Source of the DNA: an uncultured Mailhella sp.
GTDB taxonomy: Bacteria > Desulfobacterota > Desulfovibrionia > Desulfovibrionales > Desulfovibrionaceae
DNA: 24,357 nt
Assembly: GCA_948482415.1 (NCBI GenBank)
Contig: CAOMFZ010000009.1
Coordinates: forward strand, 1 to 24,357
Direction: 5' to 3'
Shown here: positions 8,381 through 16,776 of the stretch, piece after piece
Position numbering within the stretch: the stretch's first letter is position 1
How the letters are laid out: every line of letters begins with the position of its first letter
The notes under the pieces: generated by a model
The model's input: the letters and a program-made list of their open reading frames with translations, nothing else
Databases searched by the model: none
Told to the model about the DNA's origin: nothing
Position numbers and translations under genes: made by a program

Positions 8381-8665
8381 CTAATACCATTTGCGGGGAG
8401 TATATCGTTTGTAACGATACCTGTTATGATTATATTTGCGGTACGGAGTATAGCCGTAAGTATTTATACGCGGAGCAGGACCGTGATATGTTGTGACTTT
8501 GCCTGTATCAGGCAGTTCGTCGGGATAAAGATTATTGATAGACACTGTTTGCCTGGGAGCTTTGCCGTTATTAACCATATGCCCGTCAGCAACCGCTTCA
8601 TGGCGGCCATGCATGCAGCCTGTGAGCAGAGCCATGCAAAAAAGAAAAGTAACTATATGTTTCAT
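8381..8665 (-). CDS. Putative outer-membrane lipoprotein with Tyr/Arg-rich tail (paralogue)
   Basis: A 94-residue lipoprotein, function unrecognised and paralogous to the downstream gene. The signal peptide is MKHIVTFLFCMALLTGC with lipobox LTGC and C17. It lacks the Thr/Gln spacer of its partner but keeps the core LYPxxLP, TGxVxTY, PAPxI near residues 46-68. Its C-terminal 25 residues are Tyr- and Arg/Lys-rich (8 Tyr, 5 Arg, 3 Lys, 1 His) and end KWY, against RWR in the partner. The RBS AAGGAAA lies at 8670-8676. It is first in the two-gene minus-strand unit, so a promoter should lie in 8677-8828, but no convincing one was found. The first 32 coding bases are identical to those of the partner. 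Confidence 0.8.
   Translation of the reverse strand: MKHIVTFLFCMALLTGCMHGRHEAVADGHMVNNGKAPRQTVSINNLYPDELPDTGKVTTYHGPAPRINTYGYTPYRKYNHNRYRYKRYTPRKWY
8634..8665 (-). repeat. 32-base duplicated lipoprotein start, copy 2
   Basis: This is the partner of 8283-8314, in direct orientation and 351 bases apart. It encodes the same first ten residues of the signal peptide of the upstream lipoprotein. Confidence 0.85.
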
Positions 8666-8939
8666 AGAGTTTCCTTATAGTTGGTTGTAAATGAATATTT
8701 CGTGACTATGCTATTAATTTAATCTATTTTGTTTACTTAGGCAAGATGCAGGGATAGTGATTTTTTACGCTGTATAATTGCTGAATTTTGCTGTTGAAAG
8801 TTTTTGTTTTTGGCGAAGAGGGTAAATATTGACTTGCTTGAAATGTAATGCTCTGGTAAGAAATATTAAATTGATTGGGGAATTTTTAAATGTTTTTAGC
8901 CAGCCGCAAATTTTACCCGGAAATAAAAAGAACGCTCAC

Positions 8940-9707
8940 ATGGATAAAATAGCCGTCATAACTGTCGTTCGCGATTATGAAATGTACACGCGCCTAATAA
9001 AAAATAATATAAATTTTCAGTCTGCTGTGCTGTATGATTTGGATAATACGGCTGAAAATAAAAGTATTTCTGTGCGCTATAATGAGTTTATAAATGCATA
9101 TGATTTCAGTCAGGAAACATGGTTTGTTTTCTGCCATGAAGATTGGGAATTAAAAGAAGATATAGCACATAAATTGGCTTTCTTGGATAAAAATTCTTTG
9201 TATGGACCTATTGGCACGGTTCTTCTTGATCAAAAAAGCAGATTTTTGCTTCGTTCTCTGGGGGGGGTAAAAAATTCTGATAAAGAGGGGAAAAATATCC
9301 GCTTTTACGGACGAAAATGCAAAGACGGAACGCCGGTTGAAACCTTTGACTGCCAGTGTTTAATTGTTCACTCAAGTTTAATCGAAAAATACGGACTGCG
9401 CTTTGATGAAAATTTGAGTTTTGATTTATATGCGGAAGACTTTTGCGCAAATGCAAAAGAAAAGTTCGGGATTGCTTCAAGAATTGTGAATTTAAAATGC
9501 CAGCATTATTCCTATGGCAATATCAGAGAACGTTTTTATGATAGTTTTGAATACTTGCAGGATAAATACGCGGCGGCGAACTATTCCTATTCCAATGGAC
9601 TGATAACAAAAACTTTTGGCAAAAAATTATCGCTGCCCATAAAACGTGATACACAGGGGTTTATTAATTCATTAAAAAGAAAAATCTATAAAATTTTTAA
9701 TAGGTAA
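8940..9707 (+). CDS. GT-A-like glycosyltransferase (Glyco_tranf_2_5 type)
   Basis: A 255-residue protein from this ATG that resembles the GT2-related family whose hallmark is a FCHxD-type metal site. An N-terminal Rossmann strand (KIAVITVV, 3-10) is followed by FVFCHEDWEL (62-71), with H66, E67 and D68 in place of the classical DxD. A conserved GPIGTV strand and a Cys-rich middle follow. It probably transfers a sugar from a nucleotide donor at the cytoplasmic membrane; donor and acceptor are unknown. The start is uncertain. The frame is open back to a TTG at 8829 that has a better RBS (GAAGAGGG, 8815-8822) and would add 37 residues. The domain begins exactly at the ATG, so I prefer 8940. It is the first gene of the AT-rich glycan island. 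Confidence 0.75.
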   Translation: MDKIAVITVVRDYEMYTRLIKNNINFQSAVLYDLDNTAENKSISVRYNEFINAYDFSQETWFVFCHEDWELKEDIAHKLAFLDKNSLYGPIGTVLLDQKSRFLLRSLGGVKNSDKEGKNIRFYGRKCKDGTPVETFDCQCLIVHSSLIEKYGLRFDENLSFDLYAEDFCANAKEKFGIASRIVNLKCQHYSYGNIRERFYDSFEYLQDKYAAANYSYSNGLITKTFGKKLSLPIKRDTQGFINSLKRKIYKIFNR

Positions 9708-9781
9708 CATTCTTCGTTAAATTCCATTCAAATGACGTATCATTTTATATATATTATTTTCAGTTAAAGAGAGAGTCAAAC

Positions 9782-10582
9782 ATGGTAAAAATAAGTGTCA
9801 TAATTCCTTGCTATAATCAGGAAAATTTTATTGCTGAAACTTTGAATTCTGTTTTAGCACAGACTTTTTCTGATTATGAGATTATTATTGTTAATGACGG
9901 TTCTGCTGATAATTCTCCAAAAATTATTAATGGATATCGTGATAATTACCCTGATAAAATTAAAATTGTTAATCAAGAAAATTGCGGGCTTCCAGCAGCA
10001 AGAAATGCCGGTATTCGTGAAGCCCAAGGTGAGTATATTTTTCCTTTGGACGGCGATGATAAAATTTCTTCTGATTGCCTGCAGTCACTTTATGATGCTA
10101 TGCAAACAAAAAGAGCAGATGTTGTTTTTAGTAAAGTTGTGTTTTTTGGGGCAAGGTCAGGTGTTTTTTTATTAAAAAATCCAACAAAATATAATATGGT
10201 ATTTGGAAATTGTGTTGTTTGCTCTGCATTATACAAAAAGAATGATTGGCAAGATTTTGGCGGCTATGATGAAAGTATGCGCAGGGGATTTGAAGATTGG
10301 GAATTTTGGTTAAATTTCATTGAAACCAATAAAAAATTTTATAAAGTACAAAAGGAATTATTTTTTTACCGCATGGGGATTAATTCTCTATCAGTGCTTA
10401 CACATAAAAATCAAGAAGAAATTGCAGATTATATTTTTTCAAAACACAGTGCATTAAAAAAATATAGGGAAAAAGCTAAAAAATATCGTTGGCTGTGGCG
10501 GACAAGTATGCCAAAAAGTGGTGTCATCATTACTAAATTATTAGGCATTCCTGTTTATTTTAATCGAAAATTTAATGCTTAA
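9782..10582 (+). CDS. Family 2 glycosyltransferase
   Basis: A 266-residue GT-A fold inverting glycosyltransferase. The nucleotide-binding strand is ISVIIPCYNQ at the N-terminus, followed by VNDGSADNS around 38-46. The metal-binding DxD is D90-G-D92-D93, and the acceptor or catalytic-base region is FEDWEFW in the C-terminal third. No transmembrane helix is seen, so it is a soluble or peripheral enzyme using a cytoplasmic nucleotide sugar; the specific sugar cannot be told. The protein ends in IITKLLGIPVYFNRKF (249-264), a closing peptide shared with three other transferases of this island. It follows the previous gene by 74 bases. A purine-rich AAAGAGAGAG precedes the ATG. Confidence 0.92.
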   Translation: MVKISVIIPCYNQENFIAETLNSVLAQTFSDYEIIIVNDGSADNSPKIINGYRDNYPDKIKIVNQENCGLPAARNAGIREAQGEYIFPLDGDDKISSDCLQSLYDAMQTKRADVVFSKVVFFGARSGVFLLKNPTKYNMVFGNCVVCSALYKKNDWQDFGGYDESMRRGFEDWEFWLNFIETNKKFYKVQKELFFYRMGINSLSVLTHKNQEEIADYIFSKHSALKKYREKAKKYRWLWRTSMPKSGVIITKLLGIPVYFNRKFNA

Positions 10583-10657
10583 TTGGTAATTGTAAACTGA
10601 AGTTTGTCAGCATGGATAATGGGTTGTTTGGGAACCAGCAGGAATGTTGTATTTGGC

Positions 10658-10684
10658 TTGACAATTCAGCATTTCTTTTATAAT
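10658..10684 (+). promoter_or_regulatory. Candidate promoter upstream of the fused glycosyltransferase genes
   Basis: A perfect TTGACA (10658-10663) and a perfect TATAAT (10679-10684) are separated by 15 bases, shorter than the usual 17. They sit in the 234-base gap before the gene at 10817, which otherwise holds only a small AAACT/AGTTT palindrome (10594-10605) and no convincing gene. Confidence 0.4.
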
Positions 10685-10816
10685 AAACTTTAAGAAGAGG
10701 TATAATATCATAAATTTTGAATAGTTAATACTATTCCATGATTTTATAATAATAAAGTAAATAAAAATGTTGACAAAGGGAGAAAACATTTTTTGTAAGA
10801 ATCGGAGAGGTAATGA

Positions 10817-12676
10817 ATGGCTCTTGTTTCAGTAATCATACCCGTTTATAATTTAGAAAAATATCTTAAACAGTGTCTTGAATCTGTTGTCAGTCAAACC
10901 TTAAAAGATATAGAAATATTATGTGTAAACGATGGTTCAACAGATAGTTCTTTAGAAATTCTTGAAGAATATGCTTCCCGTGATACGCGTATAAAAATTA
11001 TCAATCAGGAAAATCATGGTGCGGGAAATGCCCGTAATACAGGTTTAAAGATTGCAGCAGGCGAGTATTTATATTTTTTAGACGGCGATGATTATATTGA
11101 AAACAAAACATTGGAACTTCTTGTAGAGAAAATAGTCCAAAAGAATGCGGATATTTGTATTTGCAAACATCAATTTTTAGACGGACAGACAAACAGTATT
11201 ATTCCTTCCGAAGAAGCTCTCTTGCAGACACAACTTTTTAATGAGAATGATTGTATTTCCTCTCAAACAAACCCGGAAAATATTTTTAAAATATGTATTC
11301 CTCAGTTGGCATTAAAATTATACAGAGCATCATTTATACGAAAATATCAGTTGGAATTTCAAGAATTAAAAACATGCAACGATATCTATTTTCATCTTTG
11401 TTCCCTTGCATTAGCTTCTCAGATTACCTATGTAAATGAAATTCTTTTGACCTACAGAGTAAACAGAAAAAATTCTTTGAGTATTAATAGAAATCAAAGT
11501 ACTGTTTGTATATTTCAGGCATTTGAAAAAATAAAAGAAAAGCTAATGCAGGAAGCTGTATTTGCACAAGTGGAAGAGTCCTTTTACATCAGTGCACAAC
11601 ATTCATTTGGTTGGGAAATCAGAGAATGTCCGCCGGAAGAGAAAAAAATCTTTTTGGCAAGAGCAAAACATTTTCTGCCTGCAAAACAATACAGAAAAGT
11701 TTTAAAAATGCAAAATGATATGACAATATTGCAGAAAATATTCTCAATAAAAAATAAAGCTGCCTATAAGATTGTGACAATATTGGGTATTCCGATAAAA
11801 TTCAAAAGAAAATCTTTTCACGGTATAAAAAATATAGATAAAAAACAAGTAACAAAGCAATTAAAATATTGCGGCTATGGATTGAGTAAAGAAACGCGAA
11901 ATCCAGAAATTATTGTTTCGCTGACGTCATTTCCGCAAAGAATGTATGATATGCATTTTGGTTTATATTCTTTGTTTAATCAAAGCGTAAAACCCAATAA
12001 GATAATACTTTGGCTGGCAGAAGAAGAATTTCCCAATAAAGAAAAAGATCTTCCCTGTACTGTTTTGTTTTTCCTTGAAAAAGGATTGGAGATAAAATGG
12101 TGCAGCAATATTAAATCGTATAAAAAGCTTATTCCTTCACTTAAAGCATTTCCTAATGCCATTATTGTGACGGCTGATGATGATATCTATTATCCGGAAG
12201 ATTGGCTGGAAAAGCTCTGTCAGTCTTATCAGAAAAATCCTCAATGTATTCACTGTCACAGAGCACACAAAATACGTTTGGACAGTAATAAAAAAATTCT
12301 TCCGTATGCAGTGTGGGAGCATGAACCCGAAAACTCTTTGCCTGCTTATAGACATTTTTTCACCGGCTGCGGCGGTGTGCTATTTCCGCCAAAGATTTTG
12401 TATGCCGATATATTAAACGAAGCATTATTCACAAAACTCGCCCCCAATGCGGATGATATCTGGTTCTGGGCAATGGCTGTTTTGCAGGAAACAAAAATTG
12501 TCGTTGCGGAAGATAATATAAAACAATTAACCTACATAAATCCGGAACGGGAATTGGGATTAAGTGGTGAAATAACACTCTATTCAGAAAATGGCAGTCA
12601 GGGGCAAAATGATGTCCAGCTGAGAAATGTTTTGGCACACTATCCGCAAATTATGGAGAGAATAATTAATGAATAA
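10817..12676 (+). CDS. Bifunctional glycosyltransferase: GT2 domain fused to a DDD-type second transferase domain
   Basis: A 619-residue two-domain protein. Residues 1 to about 310 form a GT2 domain with VSVIIPVYN, CVNDGSTDS and the metal site D89-G-D91-D92. It ends in the closing peptide IVTILGIPIKFKRK (319-332). A separate domain starts near 365 (IIVSLTSFPQRM) and carries KKLIPSL, then a TADDDIYYP strand with D454-D456 and a CGGVLFPP loop. That domain type is familiar from polysaccharide loci as a stand-alone transferase-like protein, but its activity is unknown to me. The fusion would let two sugars be added in sequence by one polypeptide. GGAGAGG at 10804-10810 supports the start. The gene overlaps the next by 8 bases, so the two fused enzymes are probably co-translated. 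Confidence 0.87.
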   Translation: MALVSVIIPVYNLEKYLKQCLESVVSQTLKDIEILCVNDGSTDSSLEILEEYASRDTRIKIINQENHGAGNARNTGLKIAAGEYLYFLDGDDYIENKTLELLVEKIVQKNADICICKHQFLDGQTNSIIPSEEALLQTQLFNENDCISSQTNPENIFKICIPQLALKLYRASFIRKYQLEFQELKTCNDIYFHLCSLALASQITYVNEILLTYRVNRKNSLSINRNQSTVCIFQAFEKIKEKLMQEAVFAQVEESFYISAQHSFGWEIRECPPEEKKIFLARAKHFLPAKQYRKVLKMQNDMTILQKIFSIKNKAAYKIVTILGIPIKFKRKSFHGIKNIDKKQVTKQLKYCGYGLSKETRNPEIIVSLTSFPQRMYDMHFGLYSLFNQSVKPNKIILWLAEEEFPNKEKDLPCTVLFFLEKGLEIKWCSNIKSYKKLIPSLKAFPNAIIVTADDDIYYPEDWLEKLCQSYQKNPQCIHCHRAHKIRLDSNKKILPYAVWEHEPENSLPAYRHFFTGCGGVLFPPKILYADILNEALFTKLAPNADDIWFWAMAVLQETKIVVAEDNIKQLTYINPERELGLSGEITLYSENGSQGQNDVQLRNVLAHYPQIMERIINE

Positions 12677-14879
12677 TATAAAAGTATCAGTCATCATACC
12701 TGTTCATAATGCCGGGAAATATCTTCATACCTGCATGAACTCTCTTGTCAATCAAACATTAAAAGATATTGAAATTATTTGCATAAATGATGATTCAACA
12801 GATAACAGCCTGGAAATACTGGAGCAGTATAAACGTAATGACTCAAGAATAAAAATATTCAATGTAAACTGCCATTGTCCCGGAGGAGCCCGCAATAAGG
12901 GTTTAGATACTGTTTCCGGTGAATTTGTTGGATTTATTGATGCAGATGATTGGATTGACCATGATTATTTTGAAAAATTGTATTCTCTTGCTGTCAATTC
13001 ATCTGCTGATATTGCGGCAACATCGTCTGTAAAAATAATACGCGATAATAATTTTTGGTTCGACAAAAATATGGGGGCAACTTCATTGAAAAATCCCCTT
13101 GATTCTTTGGTAAAAAAAGCTAATTGCATAACCGTGACTGGCATTTGCTGTAATAAAATTTATAAAGCGTCAATGCTGAAAAAATATGCTGTTCGCTTTT
13201 TAGAAATAAAAAATCCGTCAGAGGATAATTATTTTAATGCCTGCGCAGTTATTGCGGCAAATAAACTGATGTTTTTGGATAATTCTTCTTATTATTACAA
13301 TTATGTCACTTCCTCTGAAACAAAGAAAAAAAAGACAAAAAATGATTTTCAAATGACATCTGTCTATAAGCAGCTTATAGAAAAAATTAACACATTTAAT
13401 ATGGGTGCGGATAGTACTGAAGATTGGATTGGTGTTATAGAAAAGCGTATAGCCAATGATGTGGCAACGTATTGCAGTGAAATGGATGAAGGATTAAAAA
13501 AAGAATTTTTAACGTATGCAGAAAAGGAATTTCCAACTATAAAAAAATACTTGCCTGAAAAATCAAAAAAAATTTCAAATGGTTGGAAACTGTTTTCCTG
13601 CACTGAAAGTGAAAATGGCAAACATATGGTTTATAGCTTTATGGGGATAAAGTTAAAAATAAGAAGAAAACCTAATAACTCAGATAAACAAAAATATTTA
13701 AACTATGTTTTAAATCATCAGCTTGATAAATCCGATTTTGTGCCAAAAACGGAGGATAAACATATTTTTCAAAATAATATGCCTAAATTATTGGCTTTTT
13801 ATCTTCCGCAATTCCATGATTTTGAGGAAAATATAAAATGGTTTGGTCCCGGATTTAGTGAATGGTCCAATACCGCAAAGGCAGTGCCGCAATATATCGG
13901 GCATTATCAGCCGCATATTCCGATTGATGTCGGCTTTTACAATCTTGAAAGTCCTTCCGTGATGAAAAGGCAGATTGAACTGGCTAAGCAGTACGGTATT
14001 TATGGATTTTGTTTTTATTATTACTGGTTTTCCGGTCAAAAAGTAATGGAAAAACCTTTGGAAAATTTTTTAAATGACAAATCCTTTGATATGCCTTTCT
14101 TTTTATTTTGGGCGAATGAAGATTGGACTATGCTGTGGGATAACGGCAATGACAAAGAGGTTCTTCACAAACAGGAAATACACGATGATGATGCGCAAAA
14201 GTTTATGCATGATTGTCTGCCGTATATGAAAGACCCCAGATATATAAAAATAGATAATAAGCCTTTGCTGGTGATATATGAATTAACCAAATATCCTTAT
14301 GAAAAATATCTGCAATTTGTTGAAGAGATAAGAAAAATTGCTGTGGAGAACGGCTTTGACGGTTTATATCTGCTCTCAACAATCAGAAATGATGTGGATA
14401 TTTATAATCTGAAAGCCATAACCGACACATATAAATTGGATGCCATACTGGAATTTTTCCCTCAAGGGTTAAAAACTGTATTGGAGCCGGCTTTCAAACA
14501 GATAATCAATCCTCAGTTTAAGGGAACCTATTGGAATATTAAAAAATTTTTGCGGGAGAAACAATATTTTTATCCCAATAAGGCAAAGATTTTTAAAGGC
14601 TGTTTTACCCATTGGGATAATACCGCAAGAAAATGTTATAATCATACAGATATATATGAAAATAATCCGCAGGATTACAAAAAATGGCTTATTGATATTA
14701 TTAATTGGACAAAAAAGAATAAACCGCAAAATGAGCAGTTTGTGTTTATAAACGCATGGAACGAATGGGCAGAAGGTGCACATCTTGAACCTGACCAAAA
14801 ATATGGCTATGCATATTTACAGGCAACAAAAGAGGCTCTGGAGGAAGCTGCCAAAACGAATGAATACAGGTTAAAATGA
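12669..14879 (+). CDS. Bifunctional glycosyltransferase: GT2 domain fused to a WbsX-like domain
   Basis: A 736-residue fusion. The N-terminal GT2 domain has VSVIIPVHN, CINDDSTDNS and the metal site D91-A-D93-D94. It closes with MVYSFMGIKLKIRRK (320-334). After a linker, a WbsX-like domain (Glyco_tran_WbsX type) starts near 372 with AFYLPQFH, then GFSEWSN, GFCFYYYWFSG, FFLFWANEDWT and near the C-terminus NAWNEWAEGAHLEPD. These are the family's characteristic Trp/Asn-rich motifs. WbsX proteins occur in O-antigen and rhamnan loci and are thought to be glycosyltransferases. The pair would extend the same growing glycan. It overlaps the preceding fusion gene by 8 bases and is followed by a 154-base AT-rich gap in which I see no gene. 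Confidence 0.9.
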   Translation: MNNIKVSVIIPVHNAGKYLHTCMNSLVNQTLKDIEIICINDDSTDNSLEILEQYKRNDSRIKIFNVNCHCPGGARNKGLDTVSGEFVGFIDADDWIDHDYFEKLYSLAVNSSADIAATSSVKIIRDNNFWFDKNMGATSLKNPLDSLVKKANCITVTGICCNKIYKASMLKKYAVRFLEIKNPSEDNYFNACAVIAANKLMFLDNSSYYYNYVTSSETKKKKTKNDFQMTSVYKQLIEKINTFNMGADSTEDWIGVIEKRIANDVATYCSEMDEGLKKEFLTYAEKEFPTIKKYLPEKSKKISNGWKLFSCTESENGKHMVYSFMGIKLKIRRKPNNSDKQKYLNYVLNHQLDKSDFVPKTEDKHIFQNNMPKLLAFYLPQFHDFEENIKWFGPGFSEWSNTAKAVPQYIGHYQPHIPIDVGFYNLESPSVMKRQIELAKQYGIYGFCFYYYWFSGQKVMEKPLENFLNDKSFDMPFFLFWANEDWTMLWDNGNDKEVLHKQEIHDDDAQKFMHDCLPYMKDPRYIKIDNKPLLVIYELTKYPYEKYLQFVEEIRKIAVENGFDGLYLLSTIRNDVDIYNLKAITDTYKLDAILEFFPQGLKTVLEPAFKQIINPQFKGTYWNIKKFLREKQYFYPNKAKIFKGCFTHWDNTARKCYNHTDIYENNPQDYKKWLIDIINWTKKNKPQNEQFVFINAWNEWAEGAHLEPDQKYGYAYLQATKEALEEAAKTNEYRLK

Positions 14880-15033
14880 ATGAAAAGTAACTAAGTGAAA
14901 ACAAAAGGACAGTTAGTCAGAGAGTGCAAAAACTTTTTATTCATGTTTTTACCGTAACTTATAGAAAAATATGCAGAAAGTTTGTAAAATAAATAAGCAA
15001 TAAATACAAGCTGATTGTTACATAGGTAATTTT

Positions 15034-16530
15034 ATGATTAAAAAATATATGTTAATCCATAGAATCAAAAAAAACAGAAAAAAATTTTTTGATTTAGAGA
15101 AAAATATCCTTCTTGAAAAAAATAGTGATATAAAACAACAACTTGCTTGTGAAACTGCTCTGTTTGCAGCTTCTCATTCCATAGGAATTTATAACTCTTC
15201 AATTATTGAATCTGTATTTCTTGATATGGCAAAAGAAATTGATGCAGAGTTAACAAGCAGCCCTCTTCCCGGTTCCGTTCTTCATGTTATGACAAAAGCA
15301 TGGTTTTCTGGTGGTCATACCAGATGTGTAGAGCGATGGATAAAAATTTGTAAAGATAAAAAACATTCTTGTGTATTGTTAGATCAACCCAATAACCTCT
15401 ATGGATCTTTGAAATCCATTGTTGAAGAACATGGGGGGGAACTAACCTGTTTTGATTTGGACTTATCTTTAAAAGAAAAGGCAAAATTATTGCGTAGTTA
15501 TGCTTCACAGTTTGAAACAGTAATCCTGCATGTTCATATGTATGATCCAACGCCTATTGCAGCTTTTGGTGTGCCGGAGTTTTTAAGACCCGTTATCTTT
15601 TTCAATCATGCAGATCATTGTTTTTGGCTAGGTTGTTCCATAGCGGATTATGTTGCAGACATAACTTTATATGGGCATCAGATAACGCAATATAGGAGAG
15701 GAATAAATCGGGCAATGTGCTTGGGAATTCCCAGTGAAAATTTAAAAAACTTTGATGTGAATTACTTGTCAGCTCGCAGCTTTCTGGGGTTTCGGGAAAA
15801 TGATAAAATAATTTTTTCAAGCGGACAAGCTGATAAATTTGCTCCAATTGGTTTCCCTTCTTATTATAATATTATCAGTGATATTTTAACAAAAGAAAAA
15901 AATGCGAAATTCATCATTGTTGGTATAAATGCGAAAGAATTTTTTTGGAGTAAGCTGAAAAAAATTTTTTCGGATCGGCTTATTTTAAAATCATATGTTG
16001 ATTTTTATTCAGAGTATTTACCGTATTTAGCTGCATCTGATTTAGTCCTTGATAGTTATCCGGTTGGCGGAGGAACTTTTTTAATCGATGCAGTAGCTGC
16101 GCATAAGCCAATATTAAGTTTAGGAAAATTTCAAACGGATTTTATTTTAAAAAGTCCTGCTCATTGTGAAAAGTATGAACAATTTTTAGATAAAGCGCAT
16201 AAAATTTTAAATGATAACAATTATGCTAAGCAGCATATAAATAAAGTTTTTCAGCAATATCTGGATGAAGCAGATCAAACGCAATGGAAGAGCAGGTTTG
16301 AACATCTTTTGTCATTGGTACATGTACATGATATATATCCTGTAACAGACGGTGATCGTAATAAAATTGATGCTGTTTCAATTCAATTTGCCCGCTGGAT
16401 AGAACCTGTCGATTCTTATTGGAAACAAGTACAAAAAATCAGAAAGTTTTGTATTTCTATTCATACCAAAAAAAATTCCCTTGAAGTAACAATTCTTGGA
16501 AAGAAAATTATAGATTTTAGAAAAAAATAA
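15034..16530 (+). CDS. GT-B-fold glycosyltransferase
   Basis: A 498-residue protein with the two-lobed look of a GT-B enzyme. The N-terminal lobe contains LHVMTKAWFSGGHTR (85-99), which resembles the glycine-rich acceptor-side loop. The C-terminal lobe has IIFSSGQADKFAPIGFP followed by YLAASDLVLDSYPVGGGT and DAVAAHKPILSL, a donor-binding segment that resembles GT4 and GT41/OGT-type enzymes. A Lys-rich N-terminal 25 residues could associate with membrane. The very end (VTILGKKIIDFRKK, 485-498) matches the closing peptide of the GT2 proteins upstream although the fold differs. AGGT at 15024-15027 is a weak RBS. The sugar is unknown; the similarity to protein O-glycosyltransferases makes protein glycosylation a possible alternative role. 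Confidence 0.83.
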   Translation: MIKKYMLIHRIKKNRKKFFDLEKNILLEKNSDIKQQLACETALFAASHSIGIYNSSIIESVFLDMAKEIDAELTSSPLPGSVLHVMTKAWFSGGHTRCVERWIKICKDKKHSCVLLDQPNNLYGSLKSIVEEHGGELTCFDLDLSLKEKAKLLRSYASQFETVILHVHMYDPTPIAAFGVPEFLRPVIFFNHADHCFWLGCSIADYVADITLYGHQITQYRRGINRAMCLGIPSENLKNFDVNYLSARSFLGFRENDKIIFSSGQADKFAPIGFPSYYNIISDILTKEKNAKFIIVGINAKEFFWSKLKKIFSDRLILKSYVDFYSEYLPYLAASDLVLDSYPVGGGTFLIDAVAAHKPILSLGKFQTDFILKSPAHCEKYEQFLDKAHKILNDNNYAKQHINKVFQQYLDEADQTQWKSRFEHLLSLVHVHDIYPVTDGDRNKIDAVSIQFARWIEPVDSYWKQVQKIRKFCISIHTKKNSLEVTILGKKIIDFRKK

Positions 16531-16605
16531 ATTTTATTATTTTGATTATAATGGTTCTTTGCTGTAGTTAAGGATTATTAAATGAATCCAGCTGTTTTTA
16601 AAAAA

Positions 16606-16634
16606 TTGACTTTTAATATGTAGTTACATATAAT
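16606..16634 (+). promoter_or_regulatory. Candidate sigma-70 promoter of the dideoxy-amino-sugar cassette
   Basis: TTGACT (16606-16611), a 17-base spacer and TATAAT (16629-16634) make a near-consensus promoter about 140 bases upstream of the aminotransferase start. The -10 box lies inside a perfect inverted repeat TAGTTA/TAACTA (16621-16626 and 16634-16639), which could be an operator. The 246-base gap 16531-16776 otherwise holds no gene that I can see. Confidence 0.55.
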
Positions 16635-16776
16635 AACTAACTAAGTGAAGTATTAGTGTTTTTATAAAAGTAAATAAATTCATATTGGTGAAATTGAATT
16701 TTATGGATATATGTAAAAATTATTTTAAACAATTCTTAACAGCAGAAATTTTAATTTAGCAAAGAAGAAAGATAAC

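Noticed and set aside
8829..8939. TTG start that would add 37 residues to the first glycosyltransferase
   Set aside because: The RBS before it is good, but the GT fold begins at the ATG at 8940 and the extension resembles nothing known to me. Kept only as an alternative start.
10607..10789. 60-codon minus-strand open frame in the gap before the fused transferases
   Set aside because: It is AT-driven and low complexity with no RBS, and it overlaps a good plus-strand promoter.
14880..16648. Short shared string aactaagtgaa in two gaps of the glycan island (about 14889 and 16638)
   Set aside because: Eleven bases in AT-rich DNA at different distances from the next gene; too weak to call a regulatory element.
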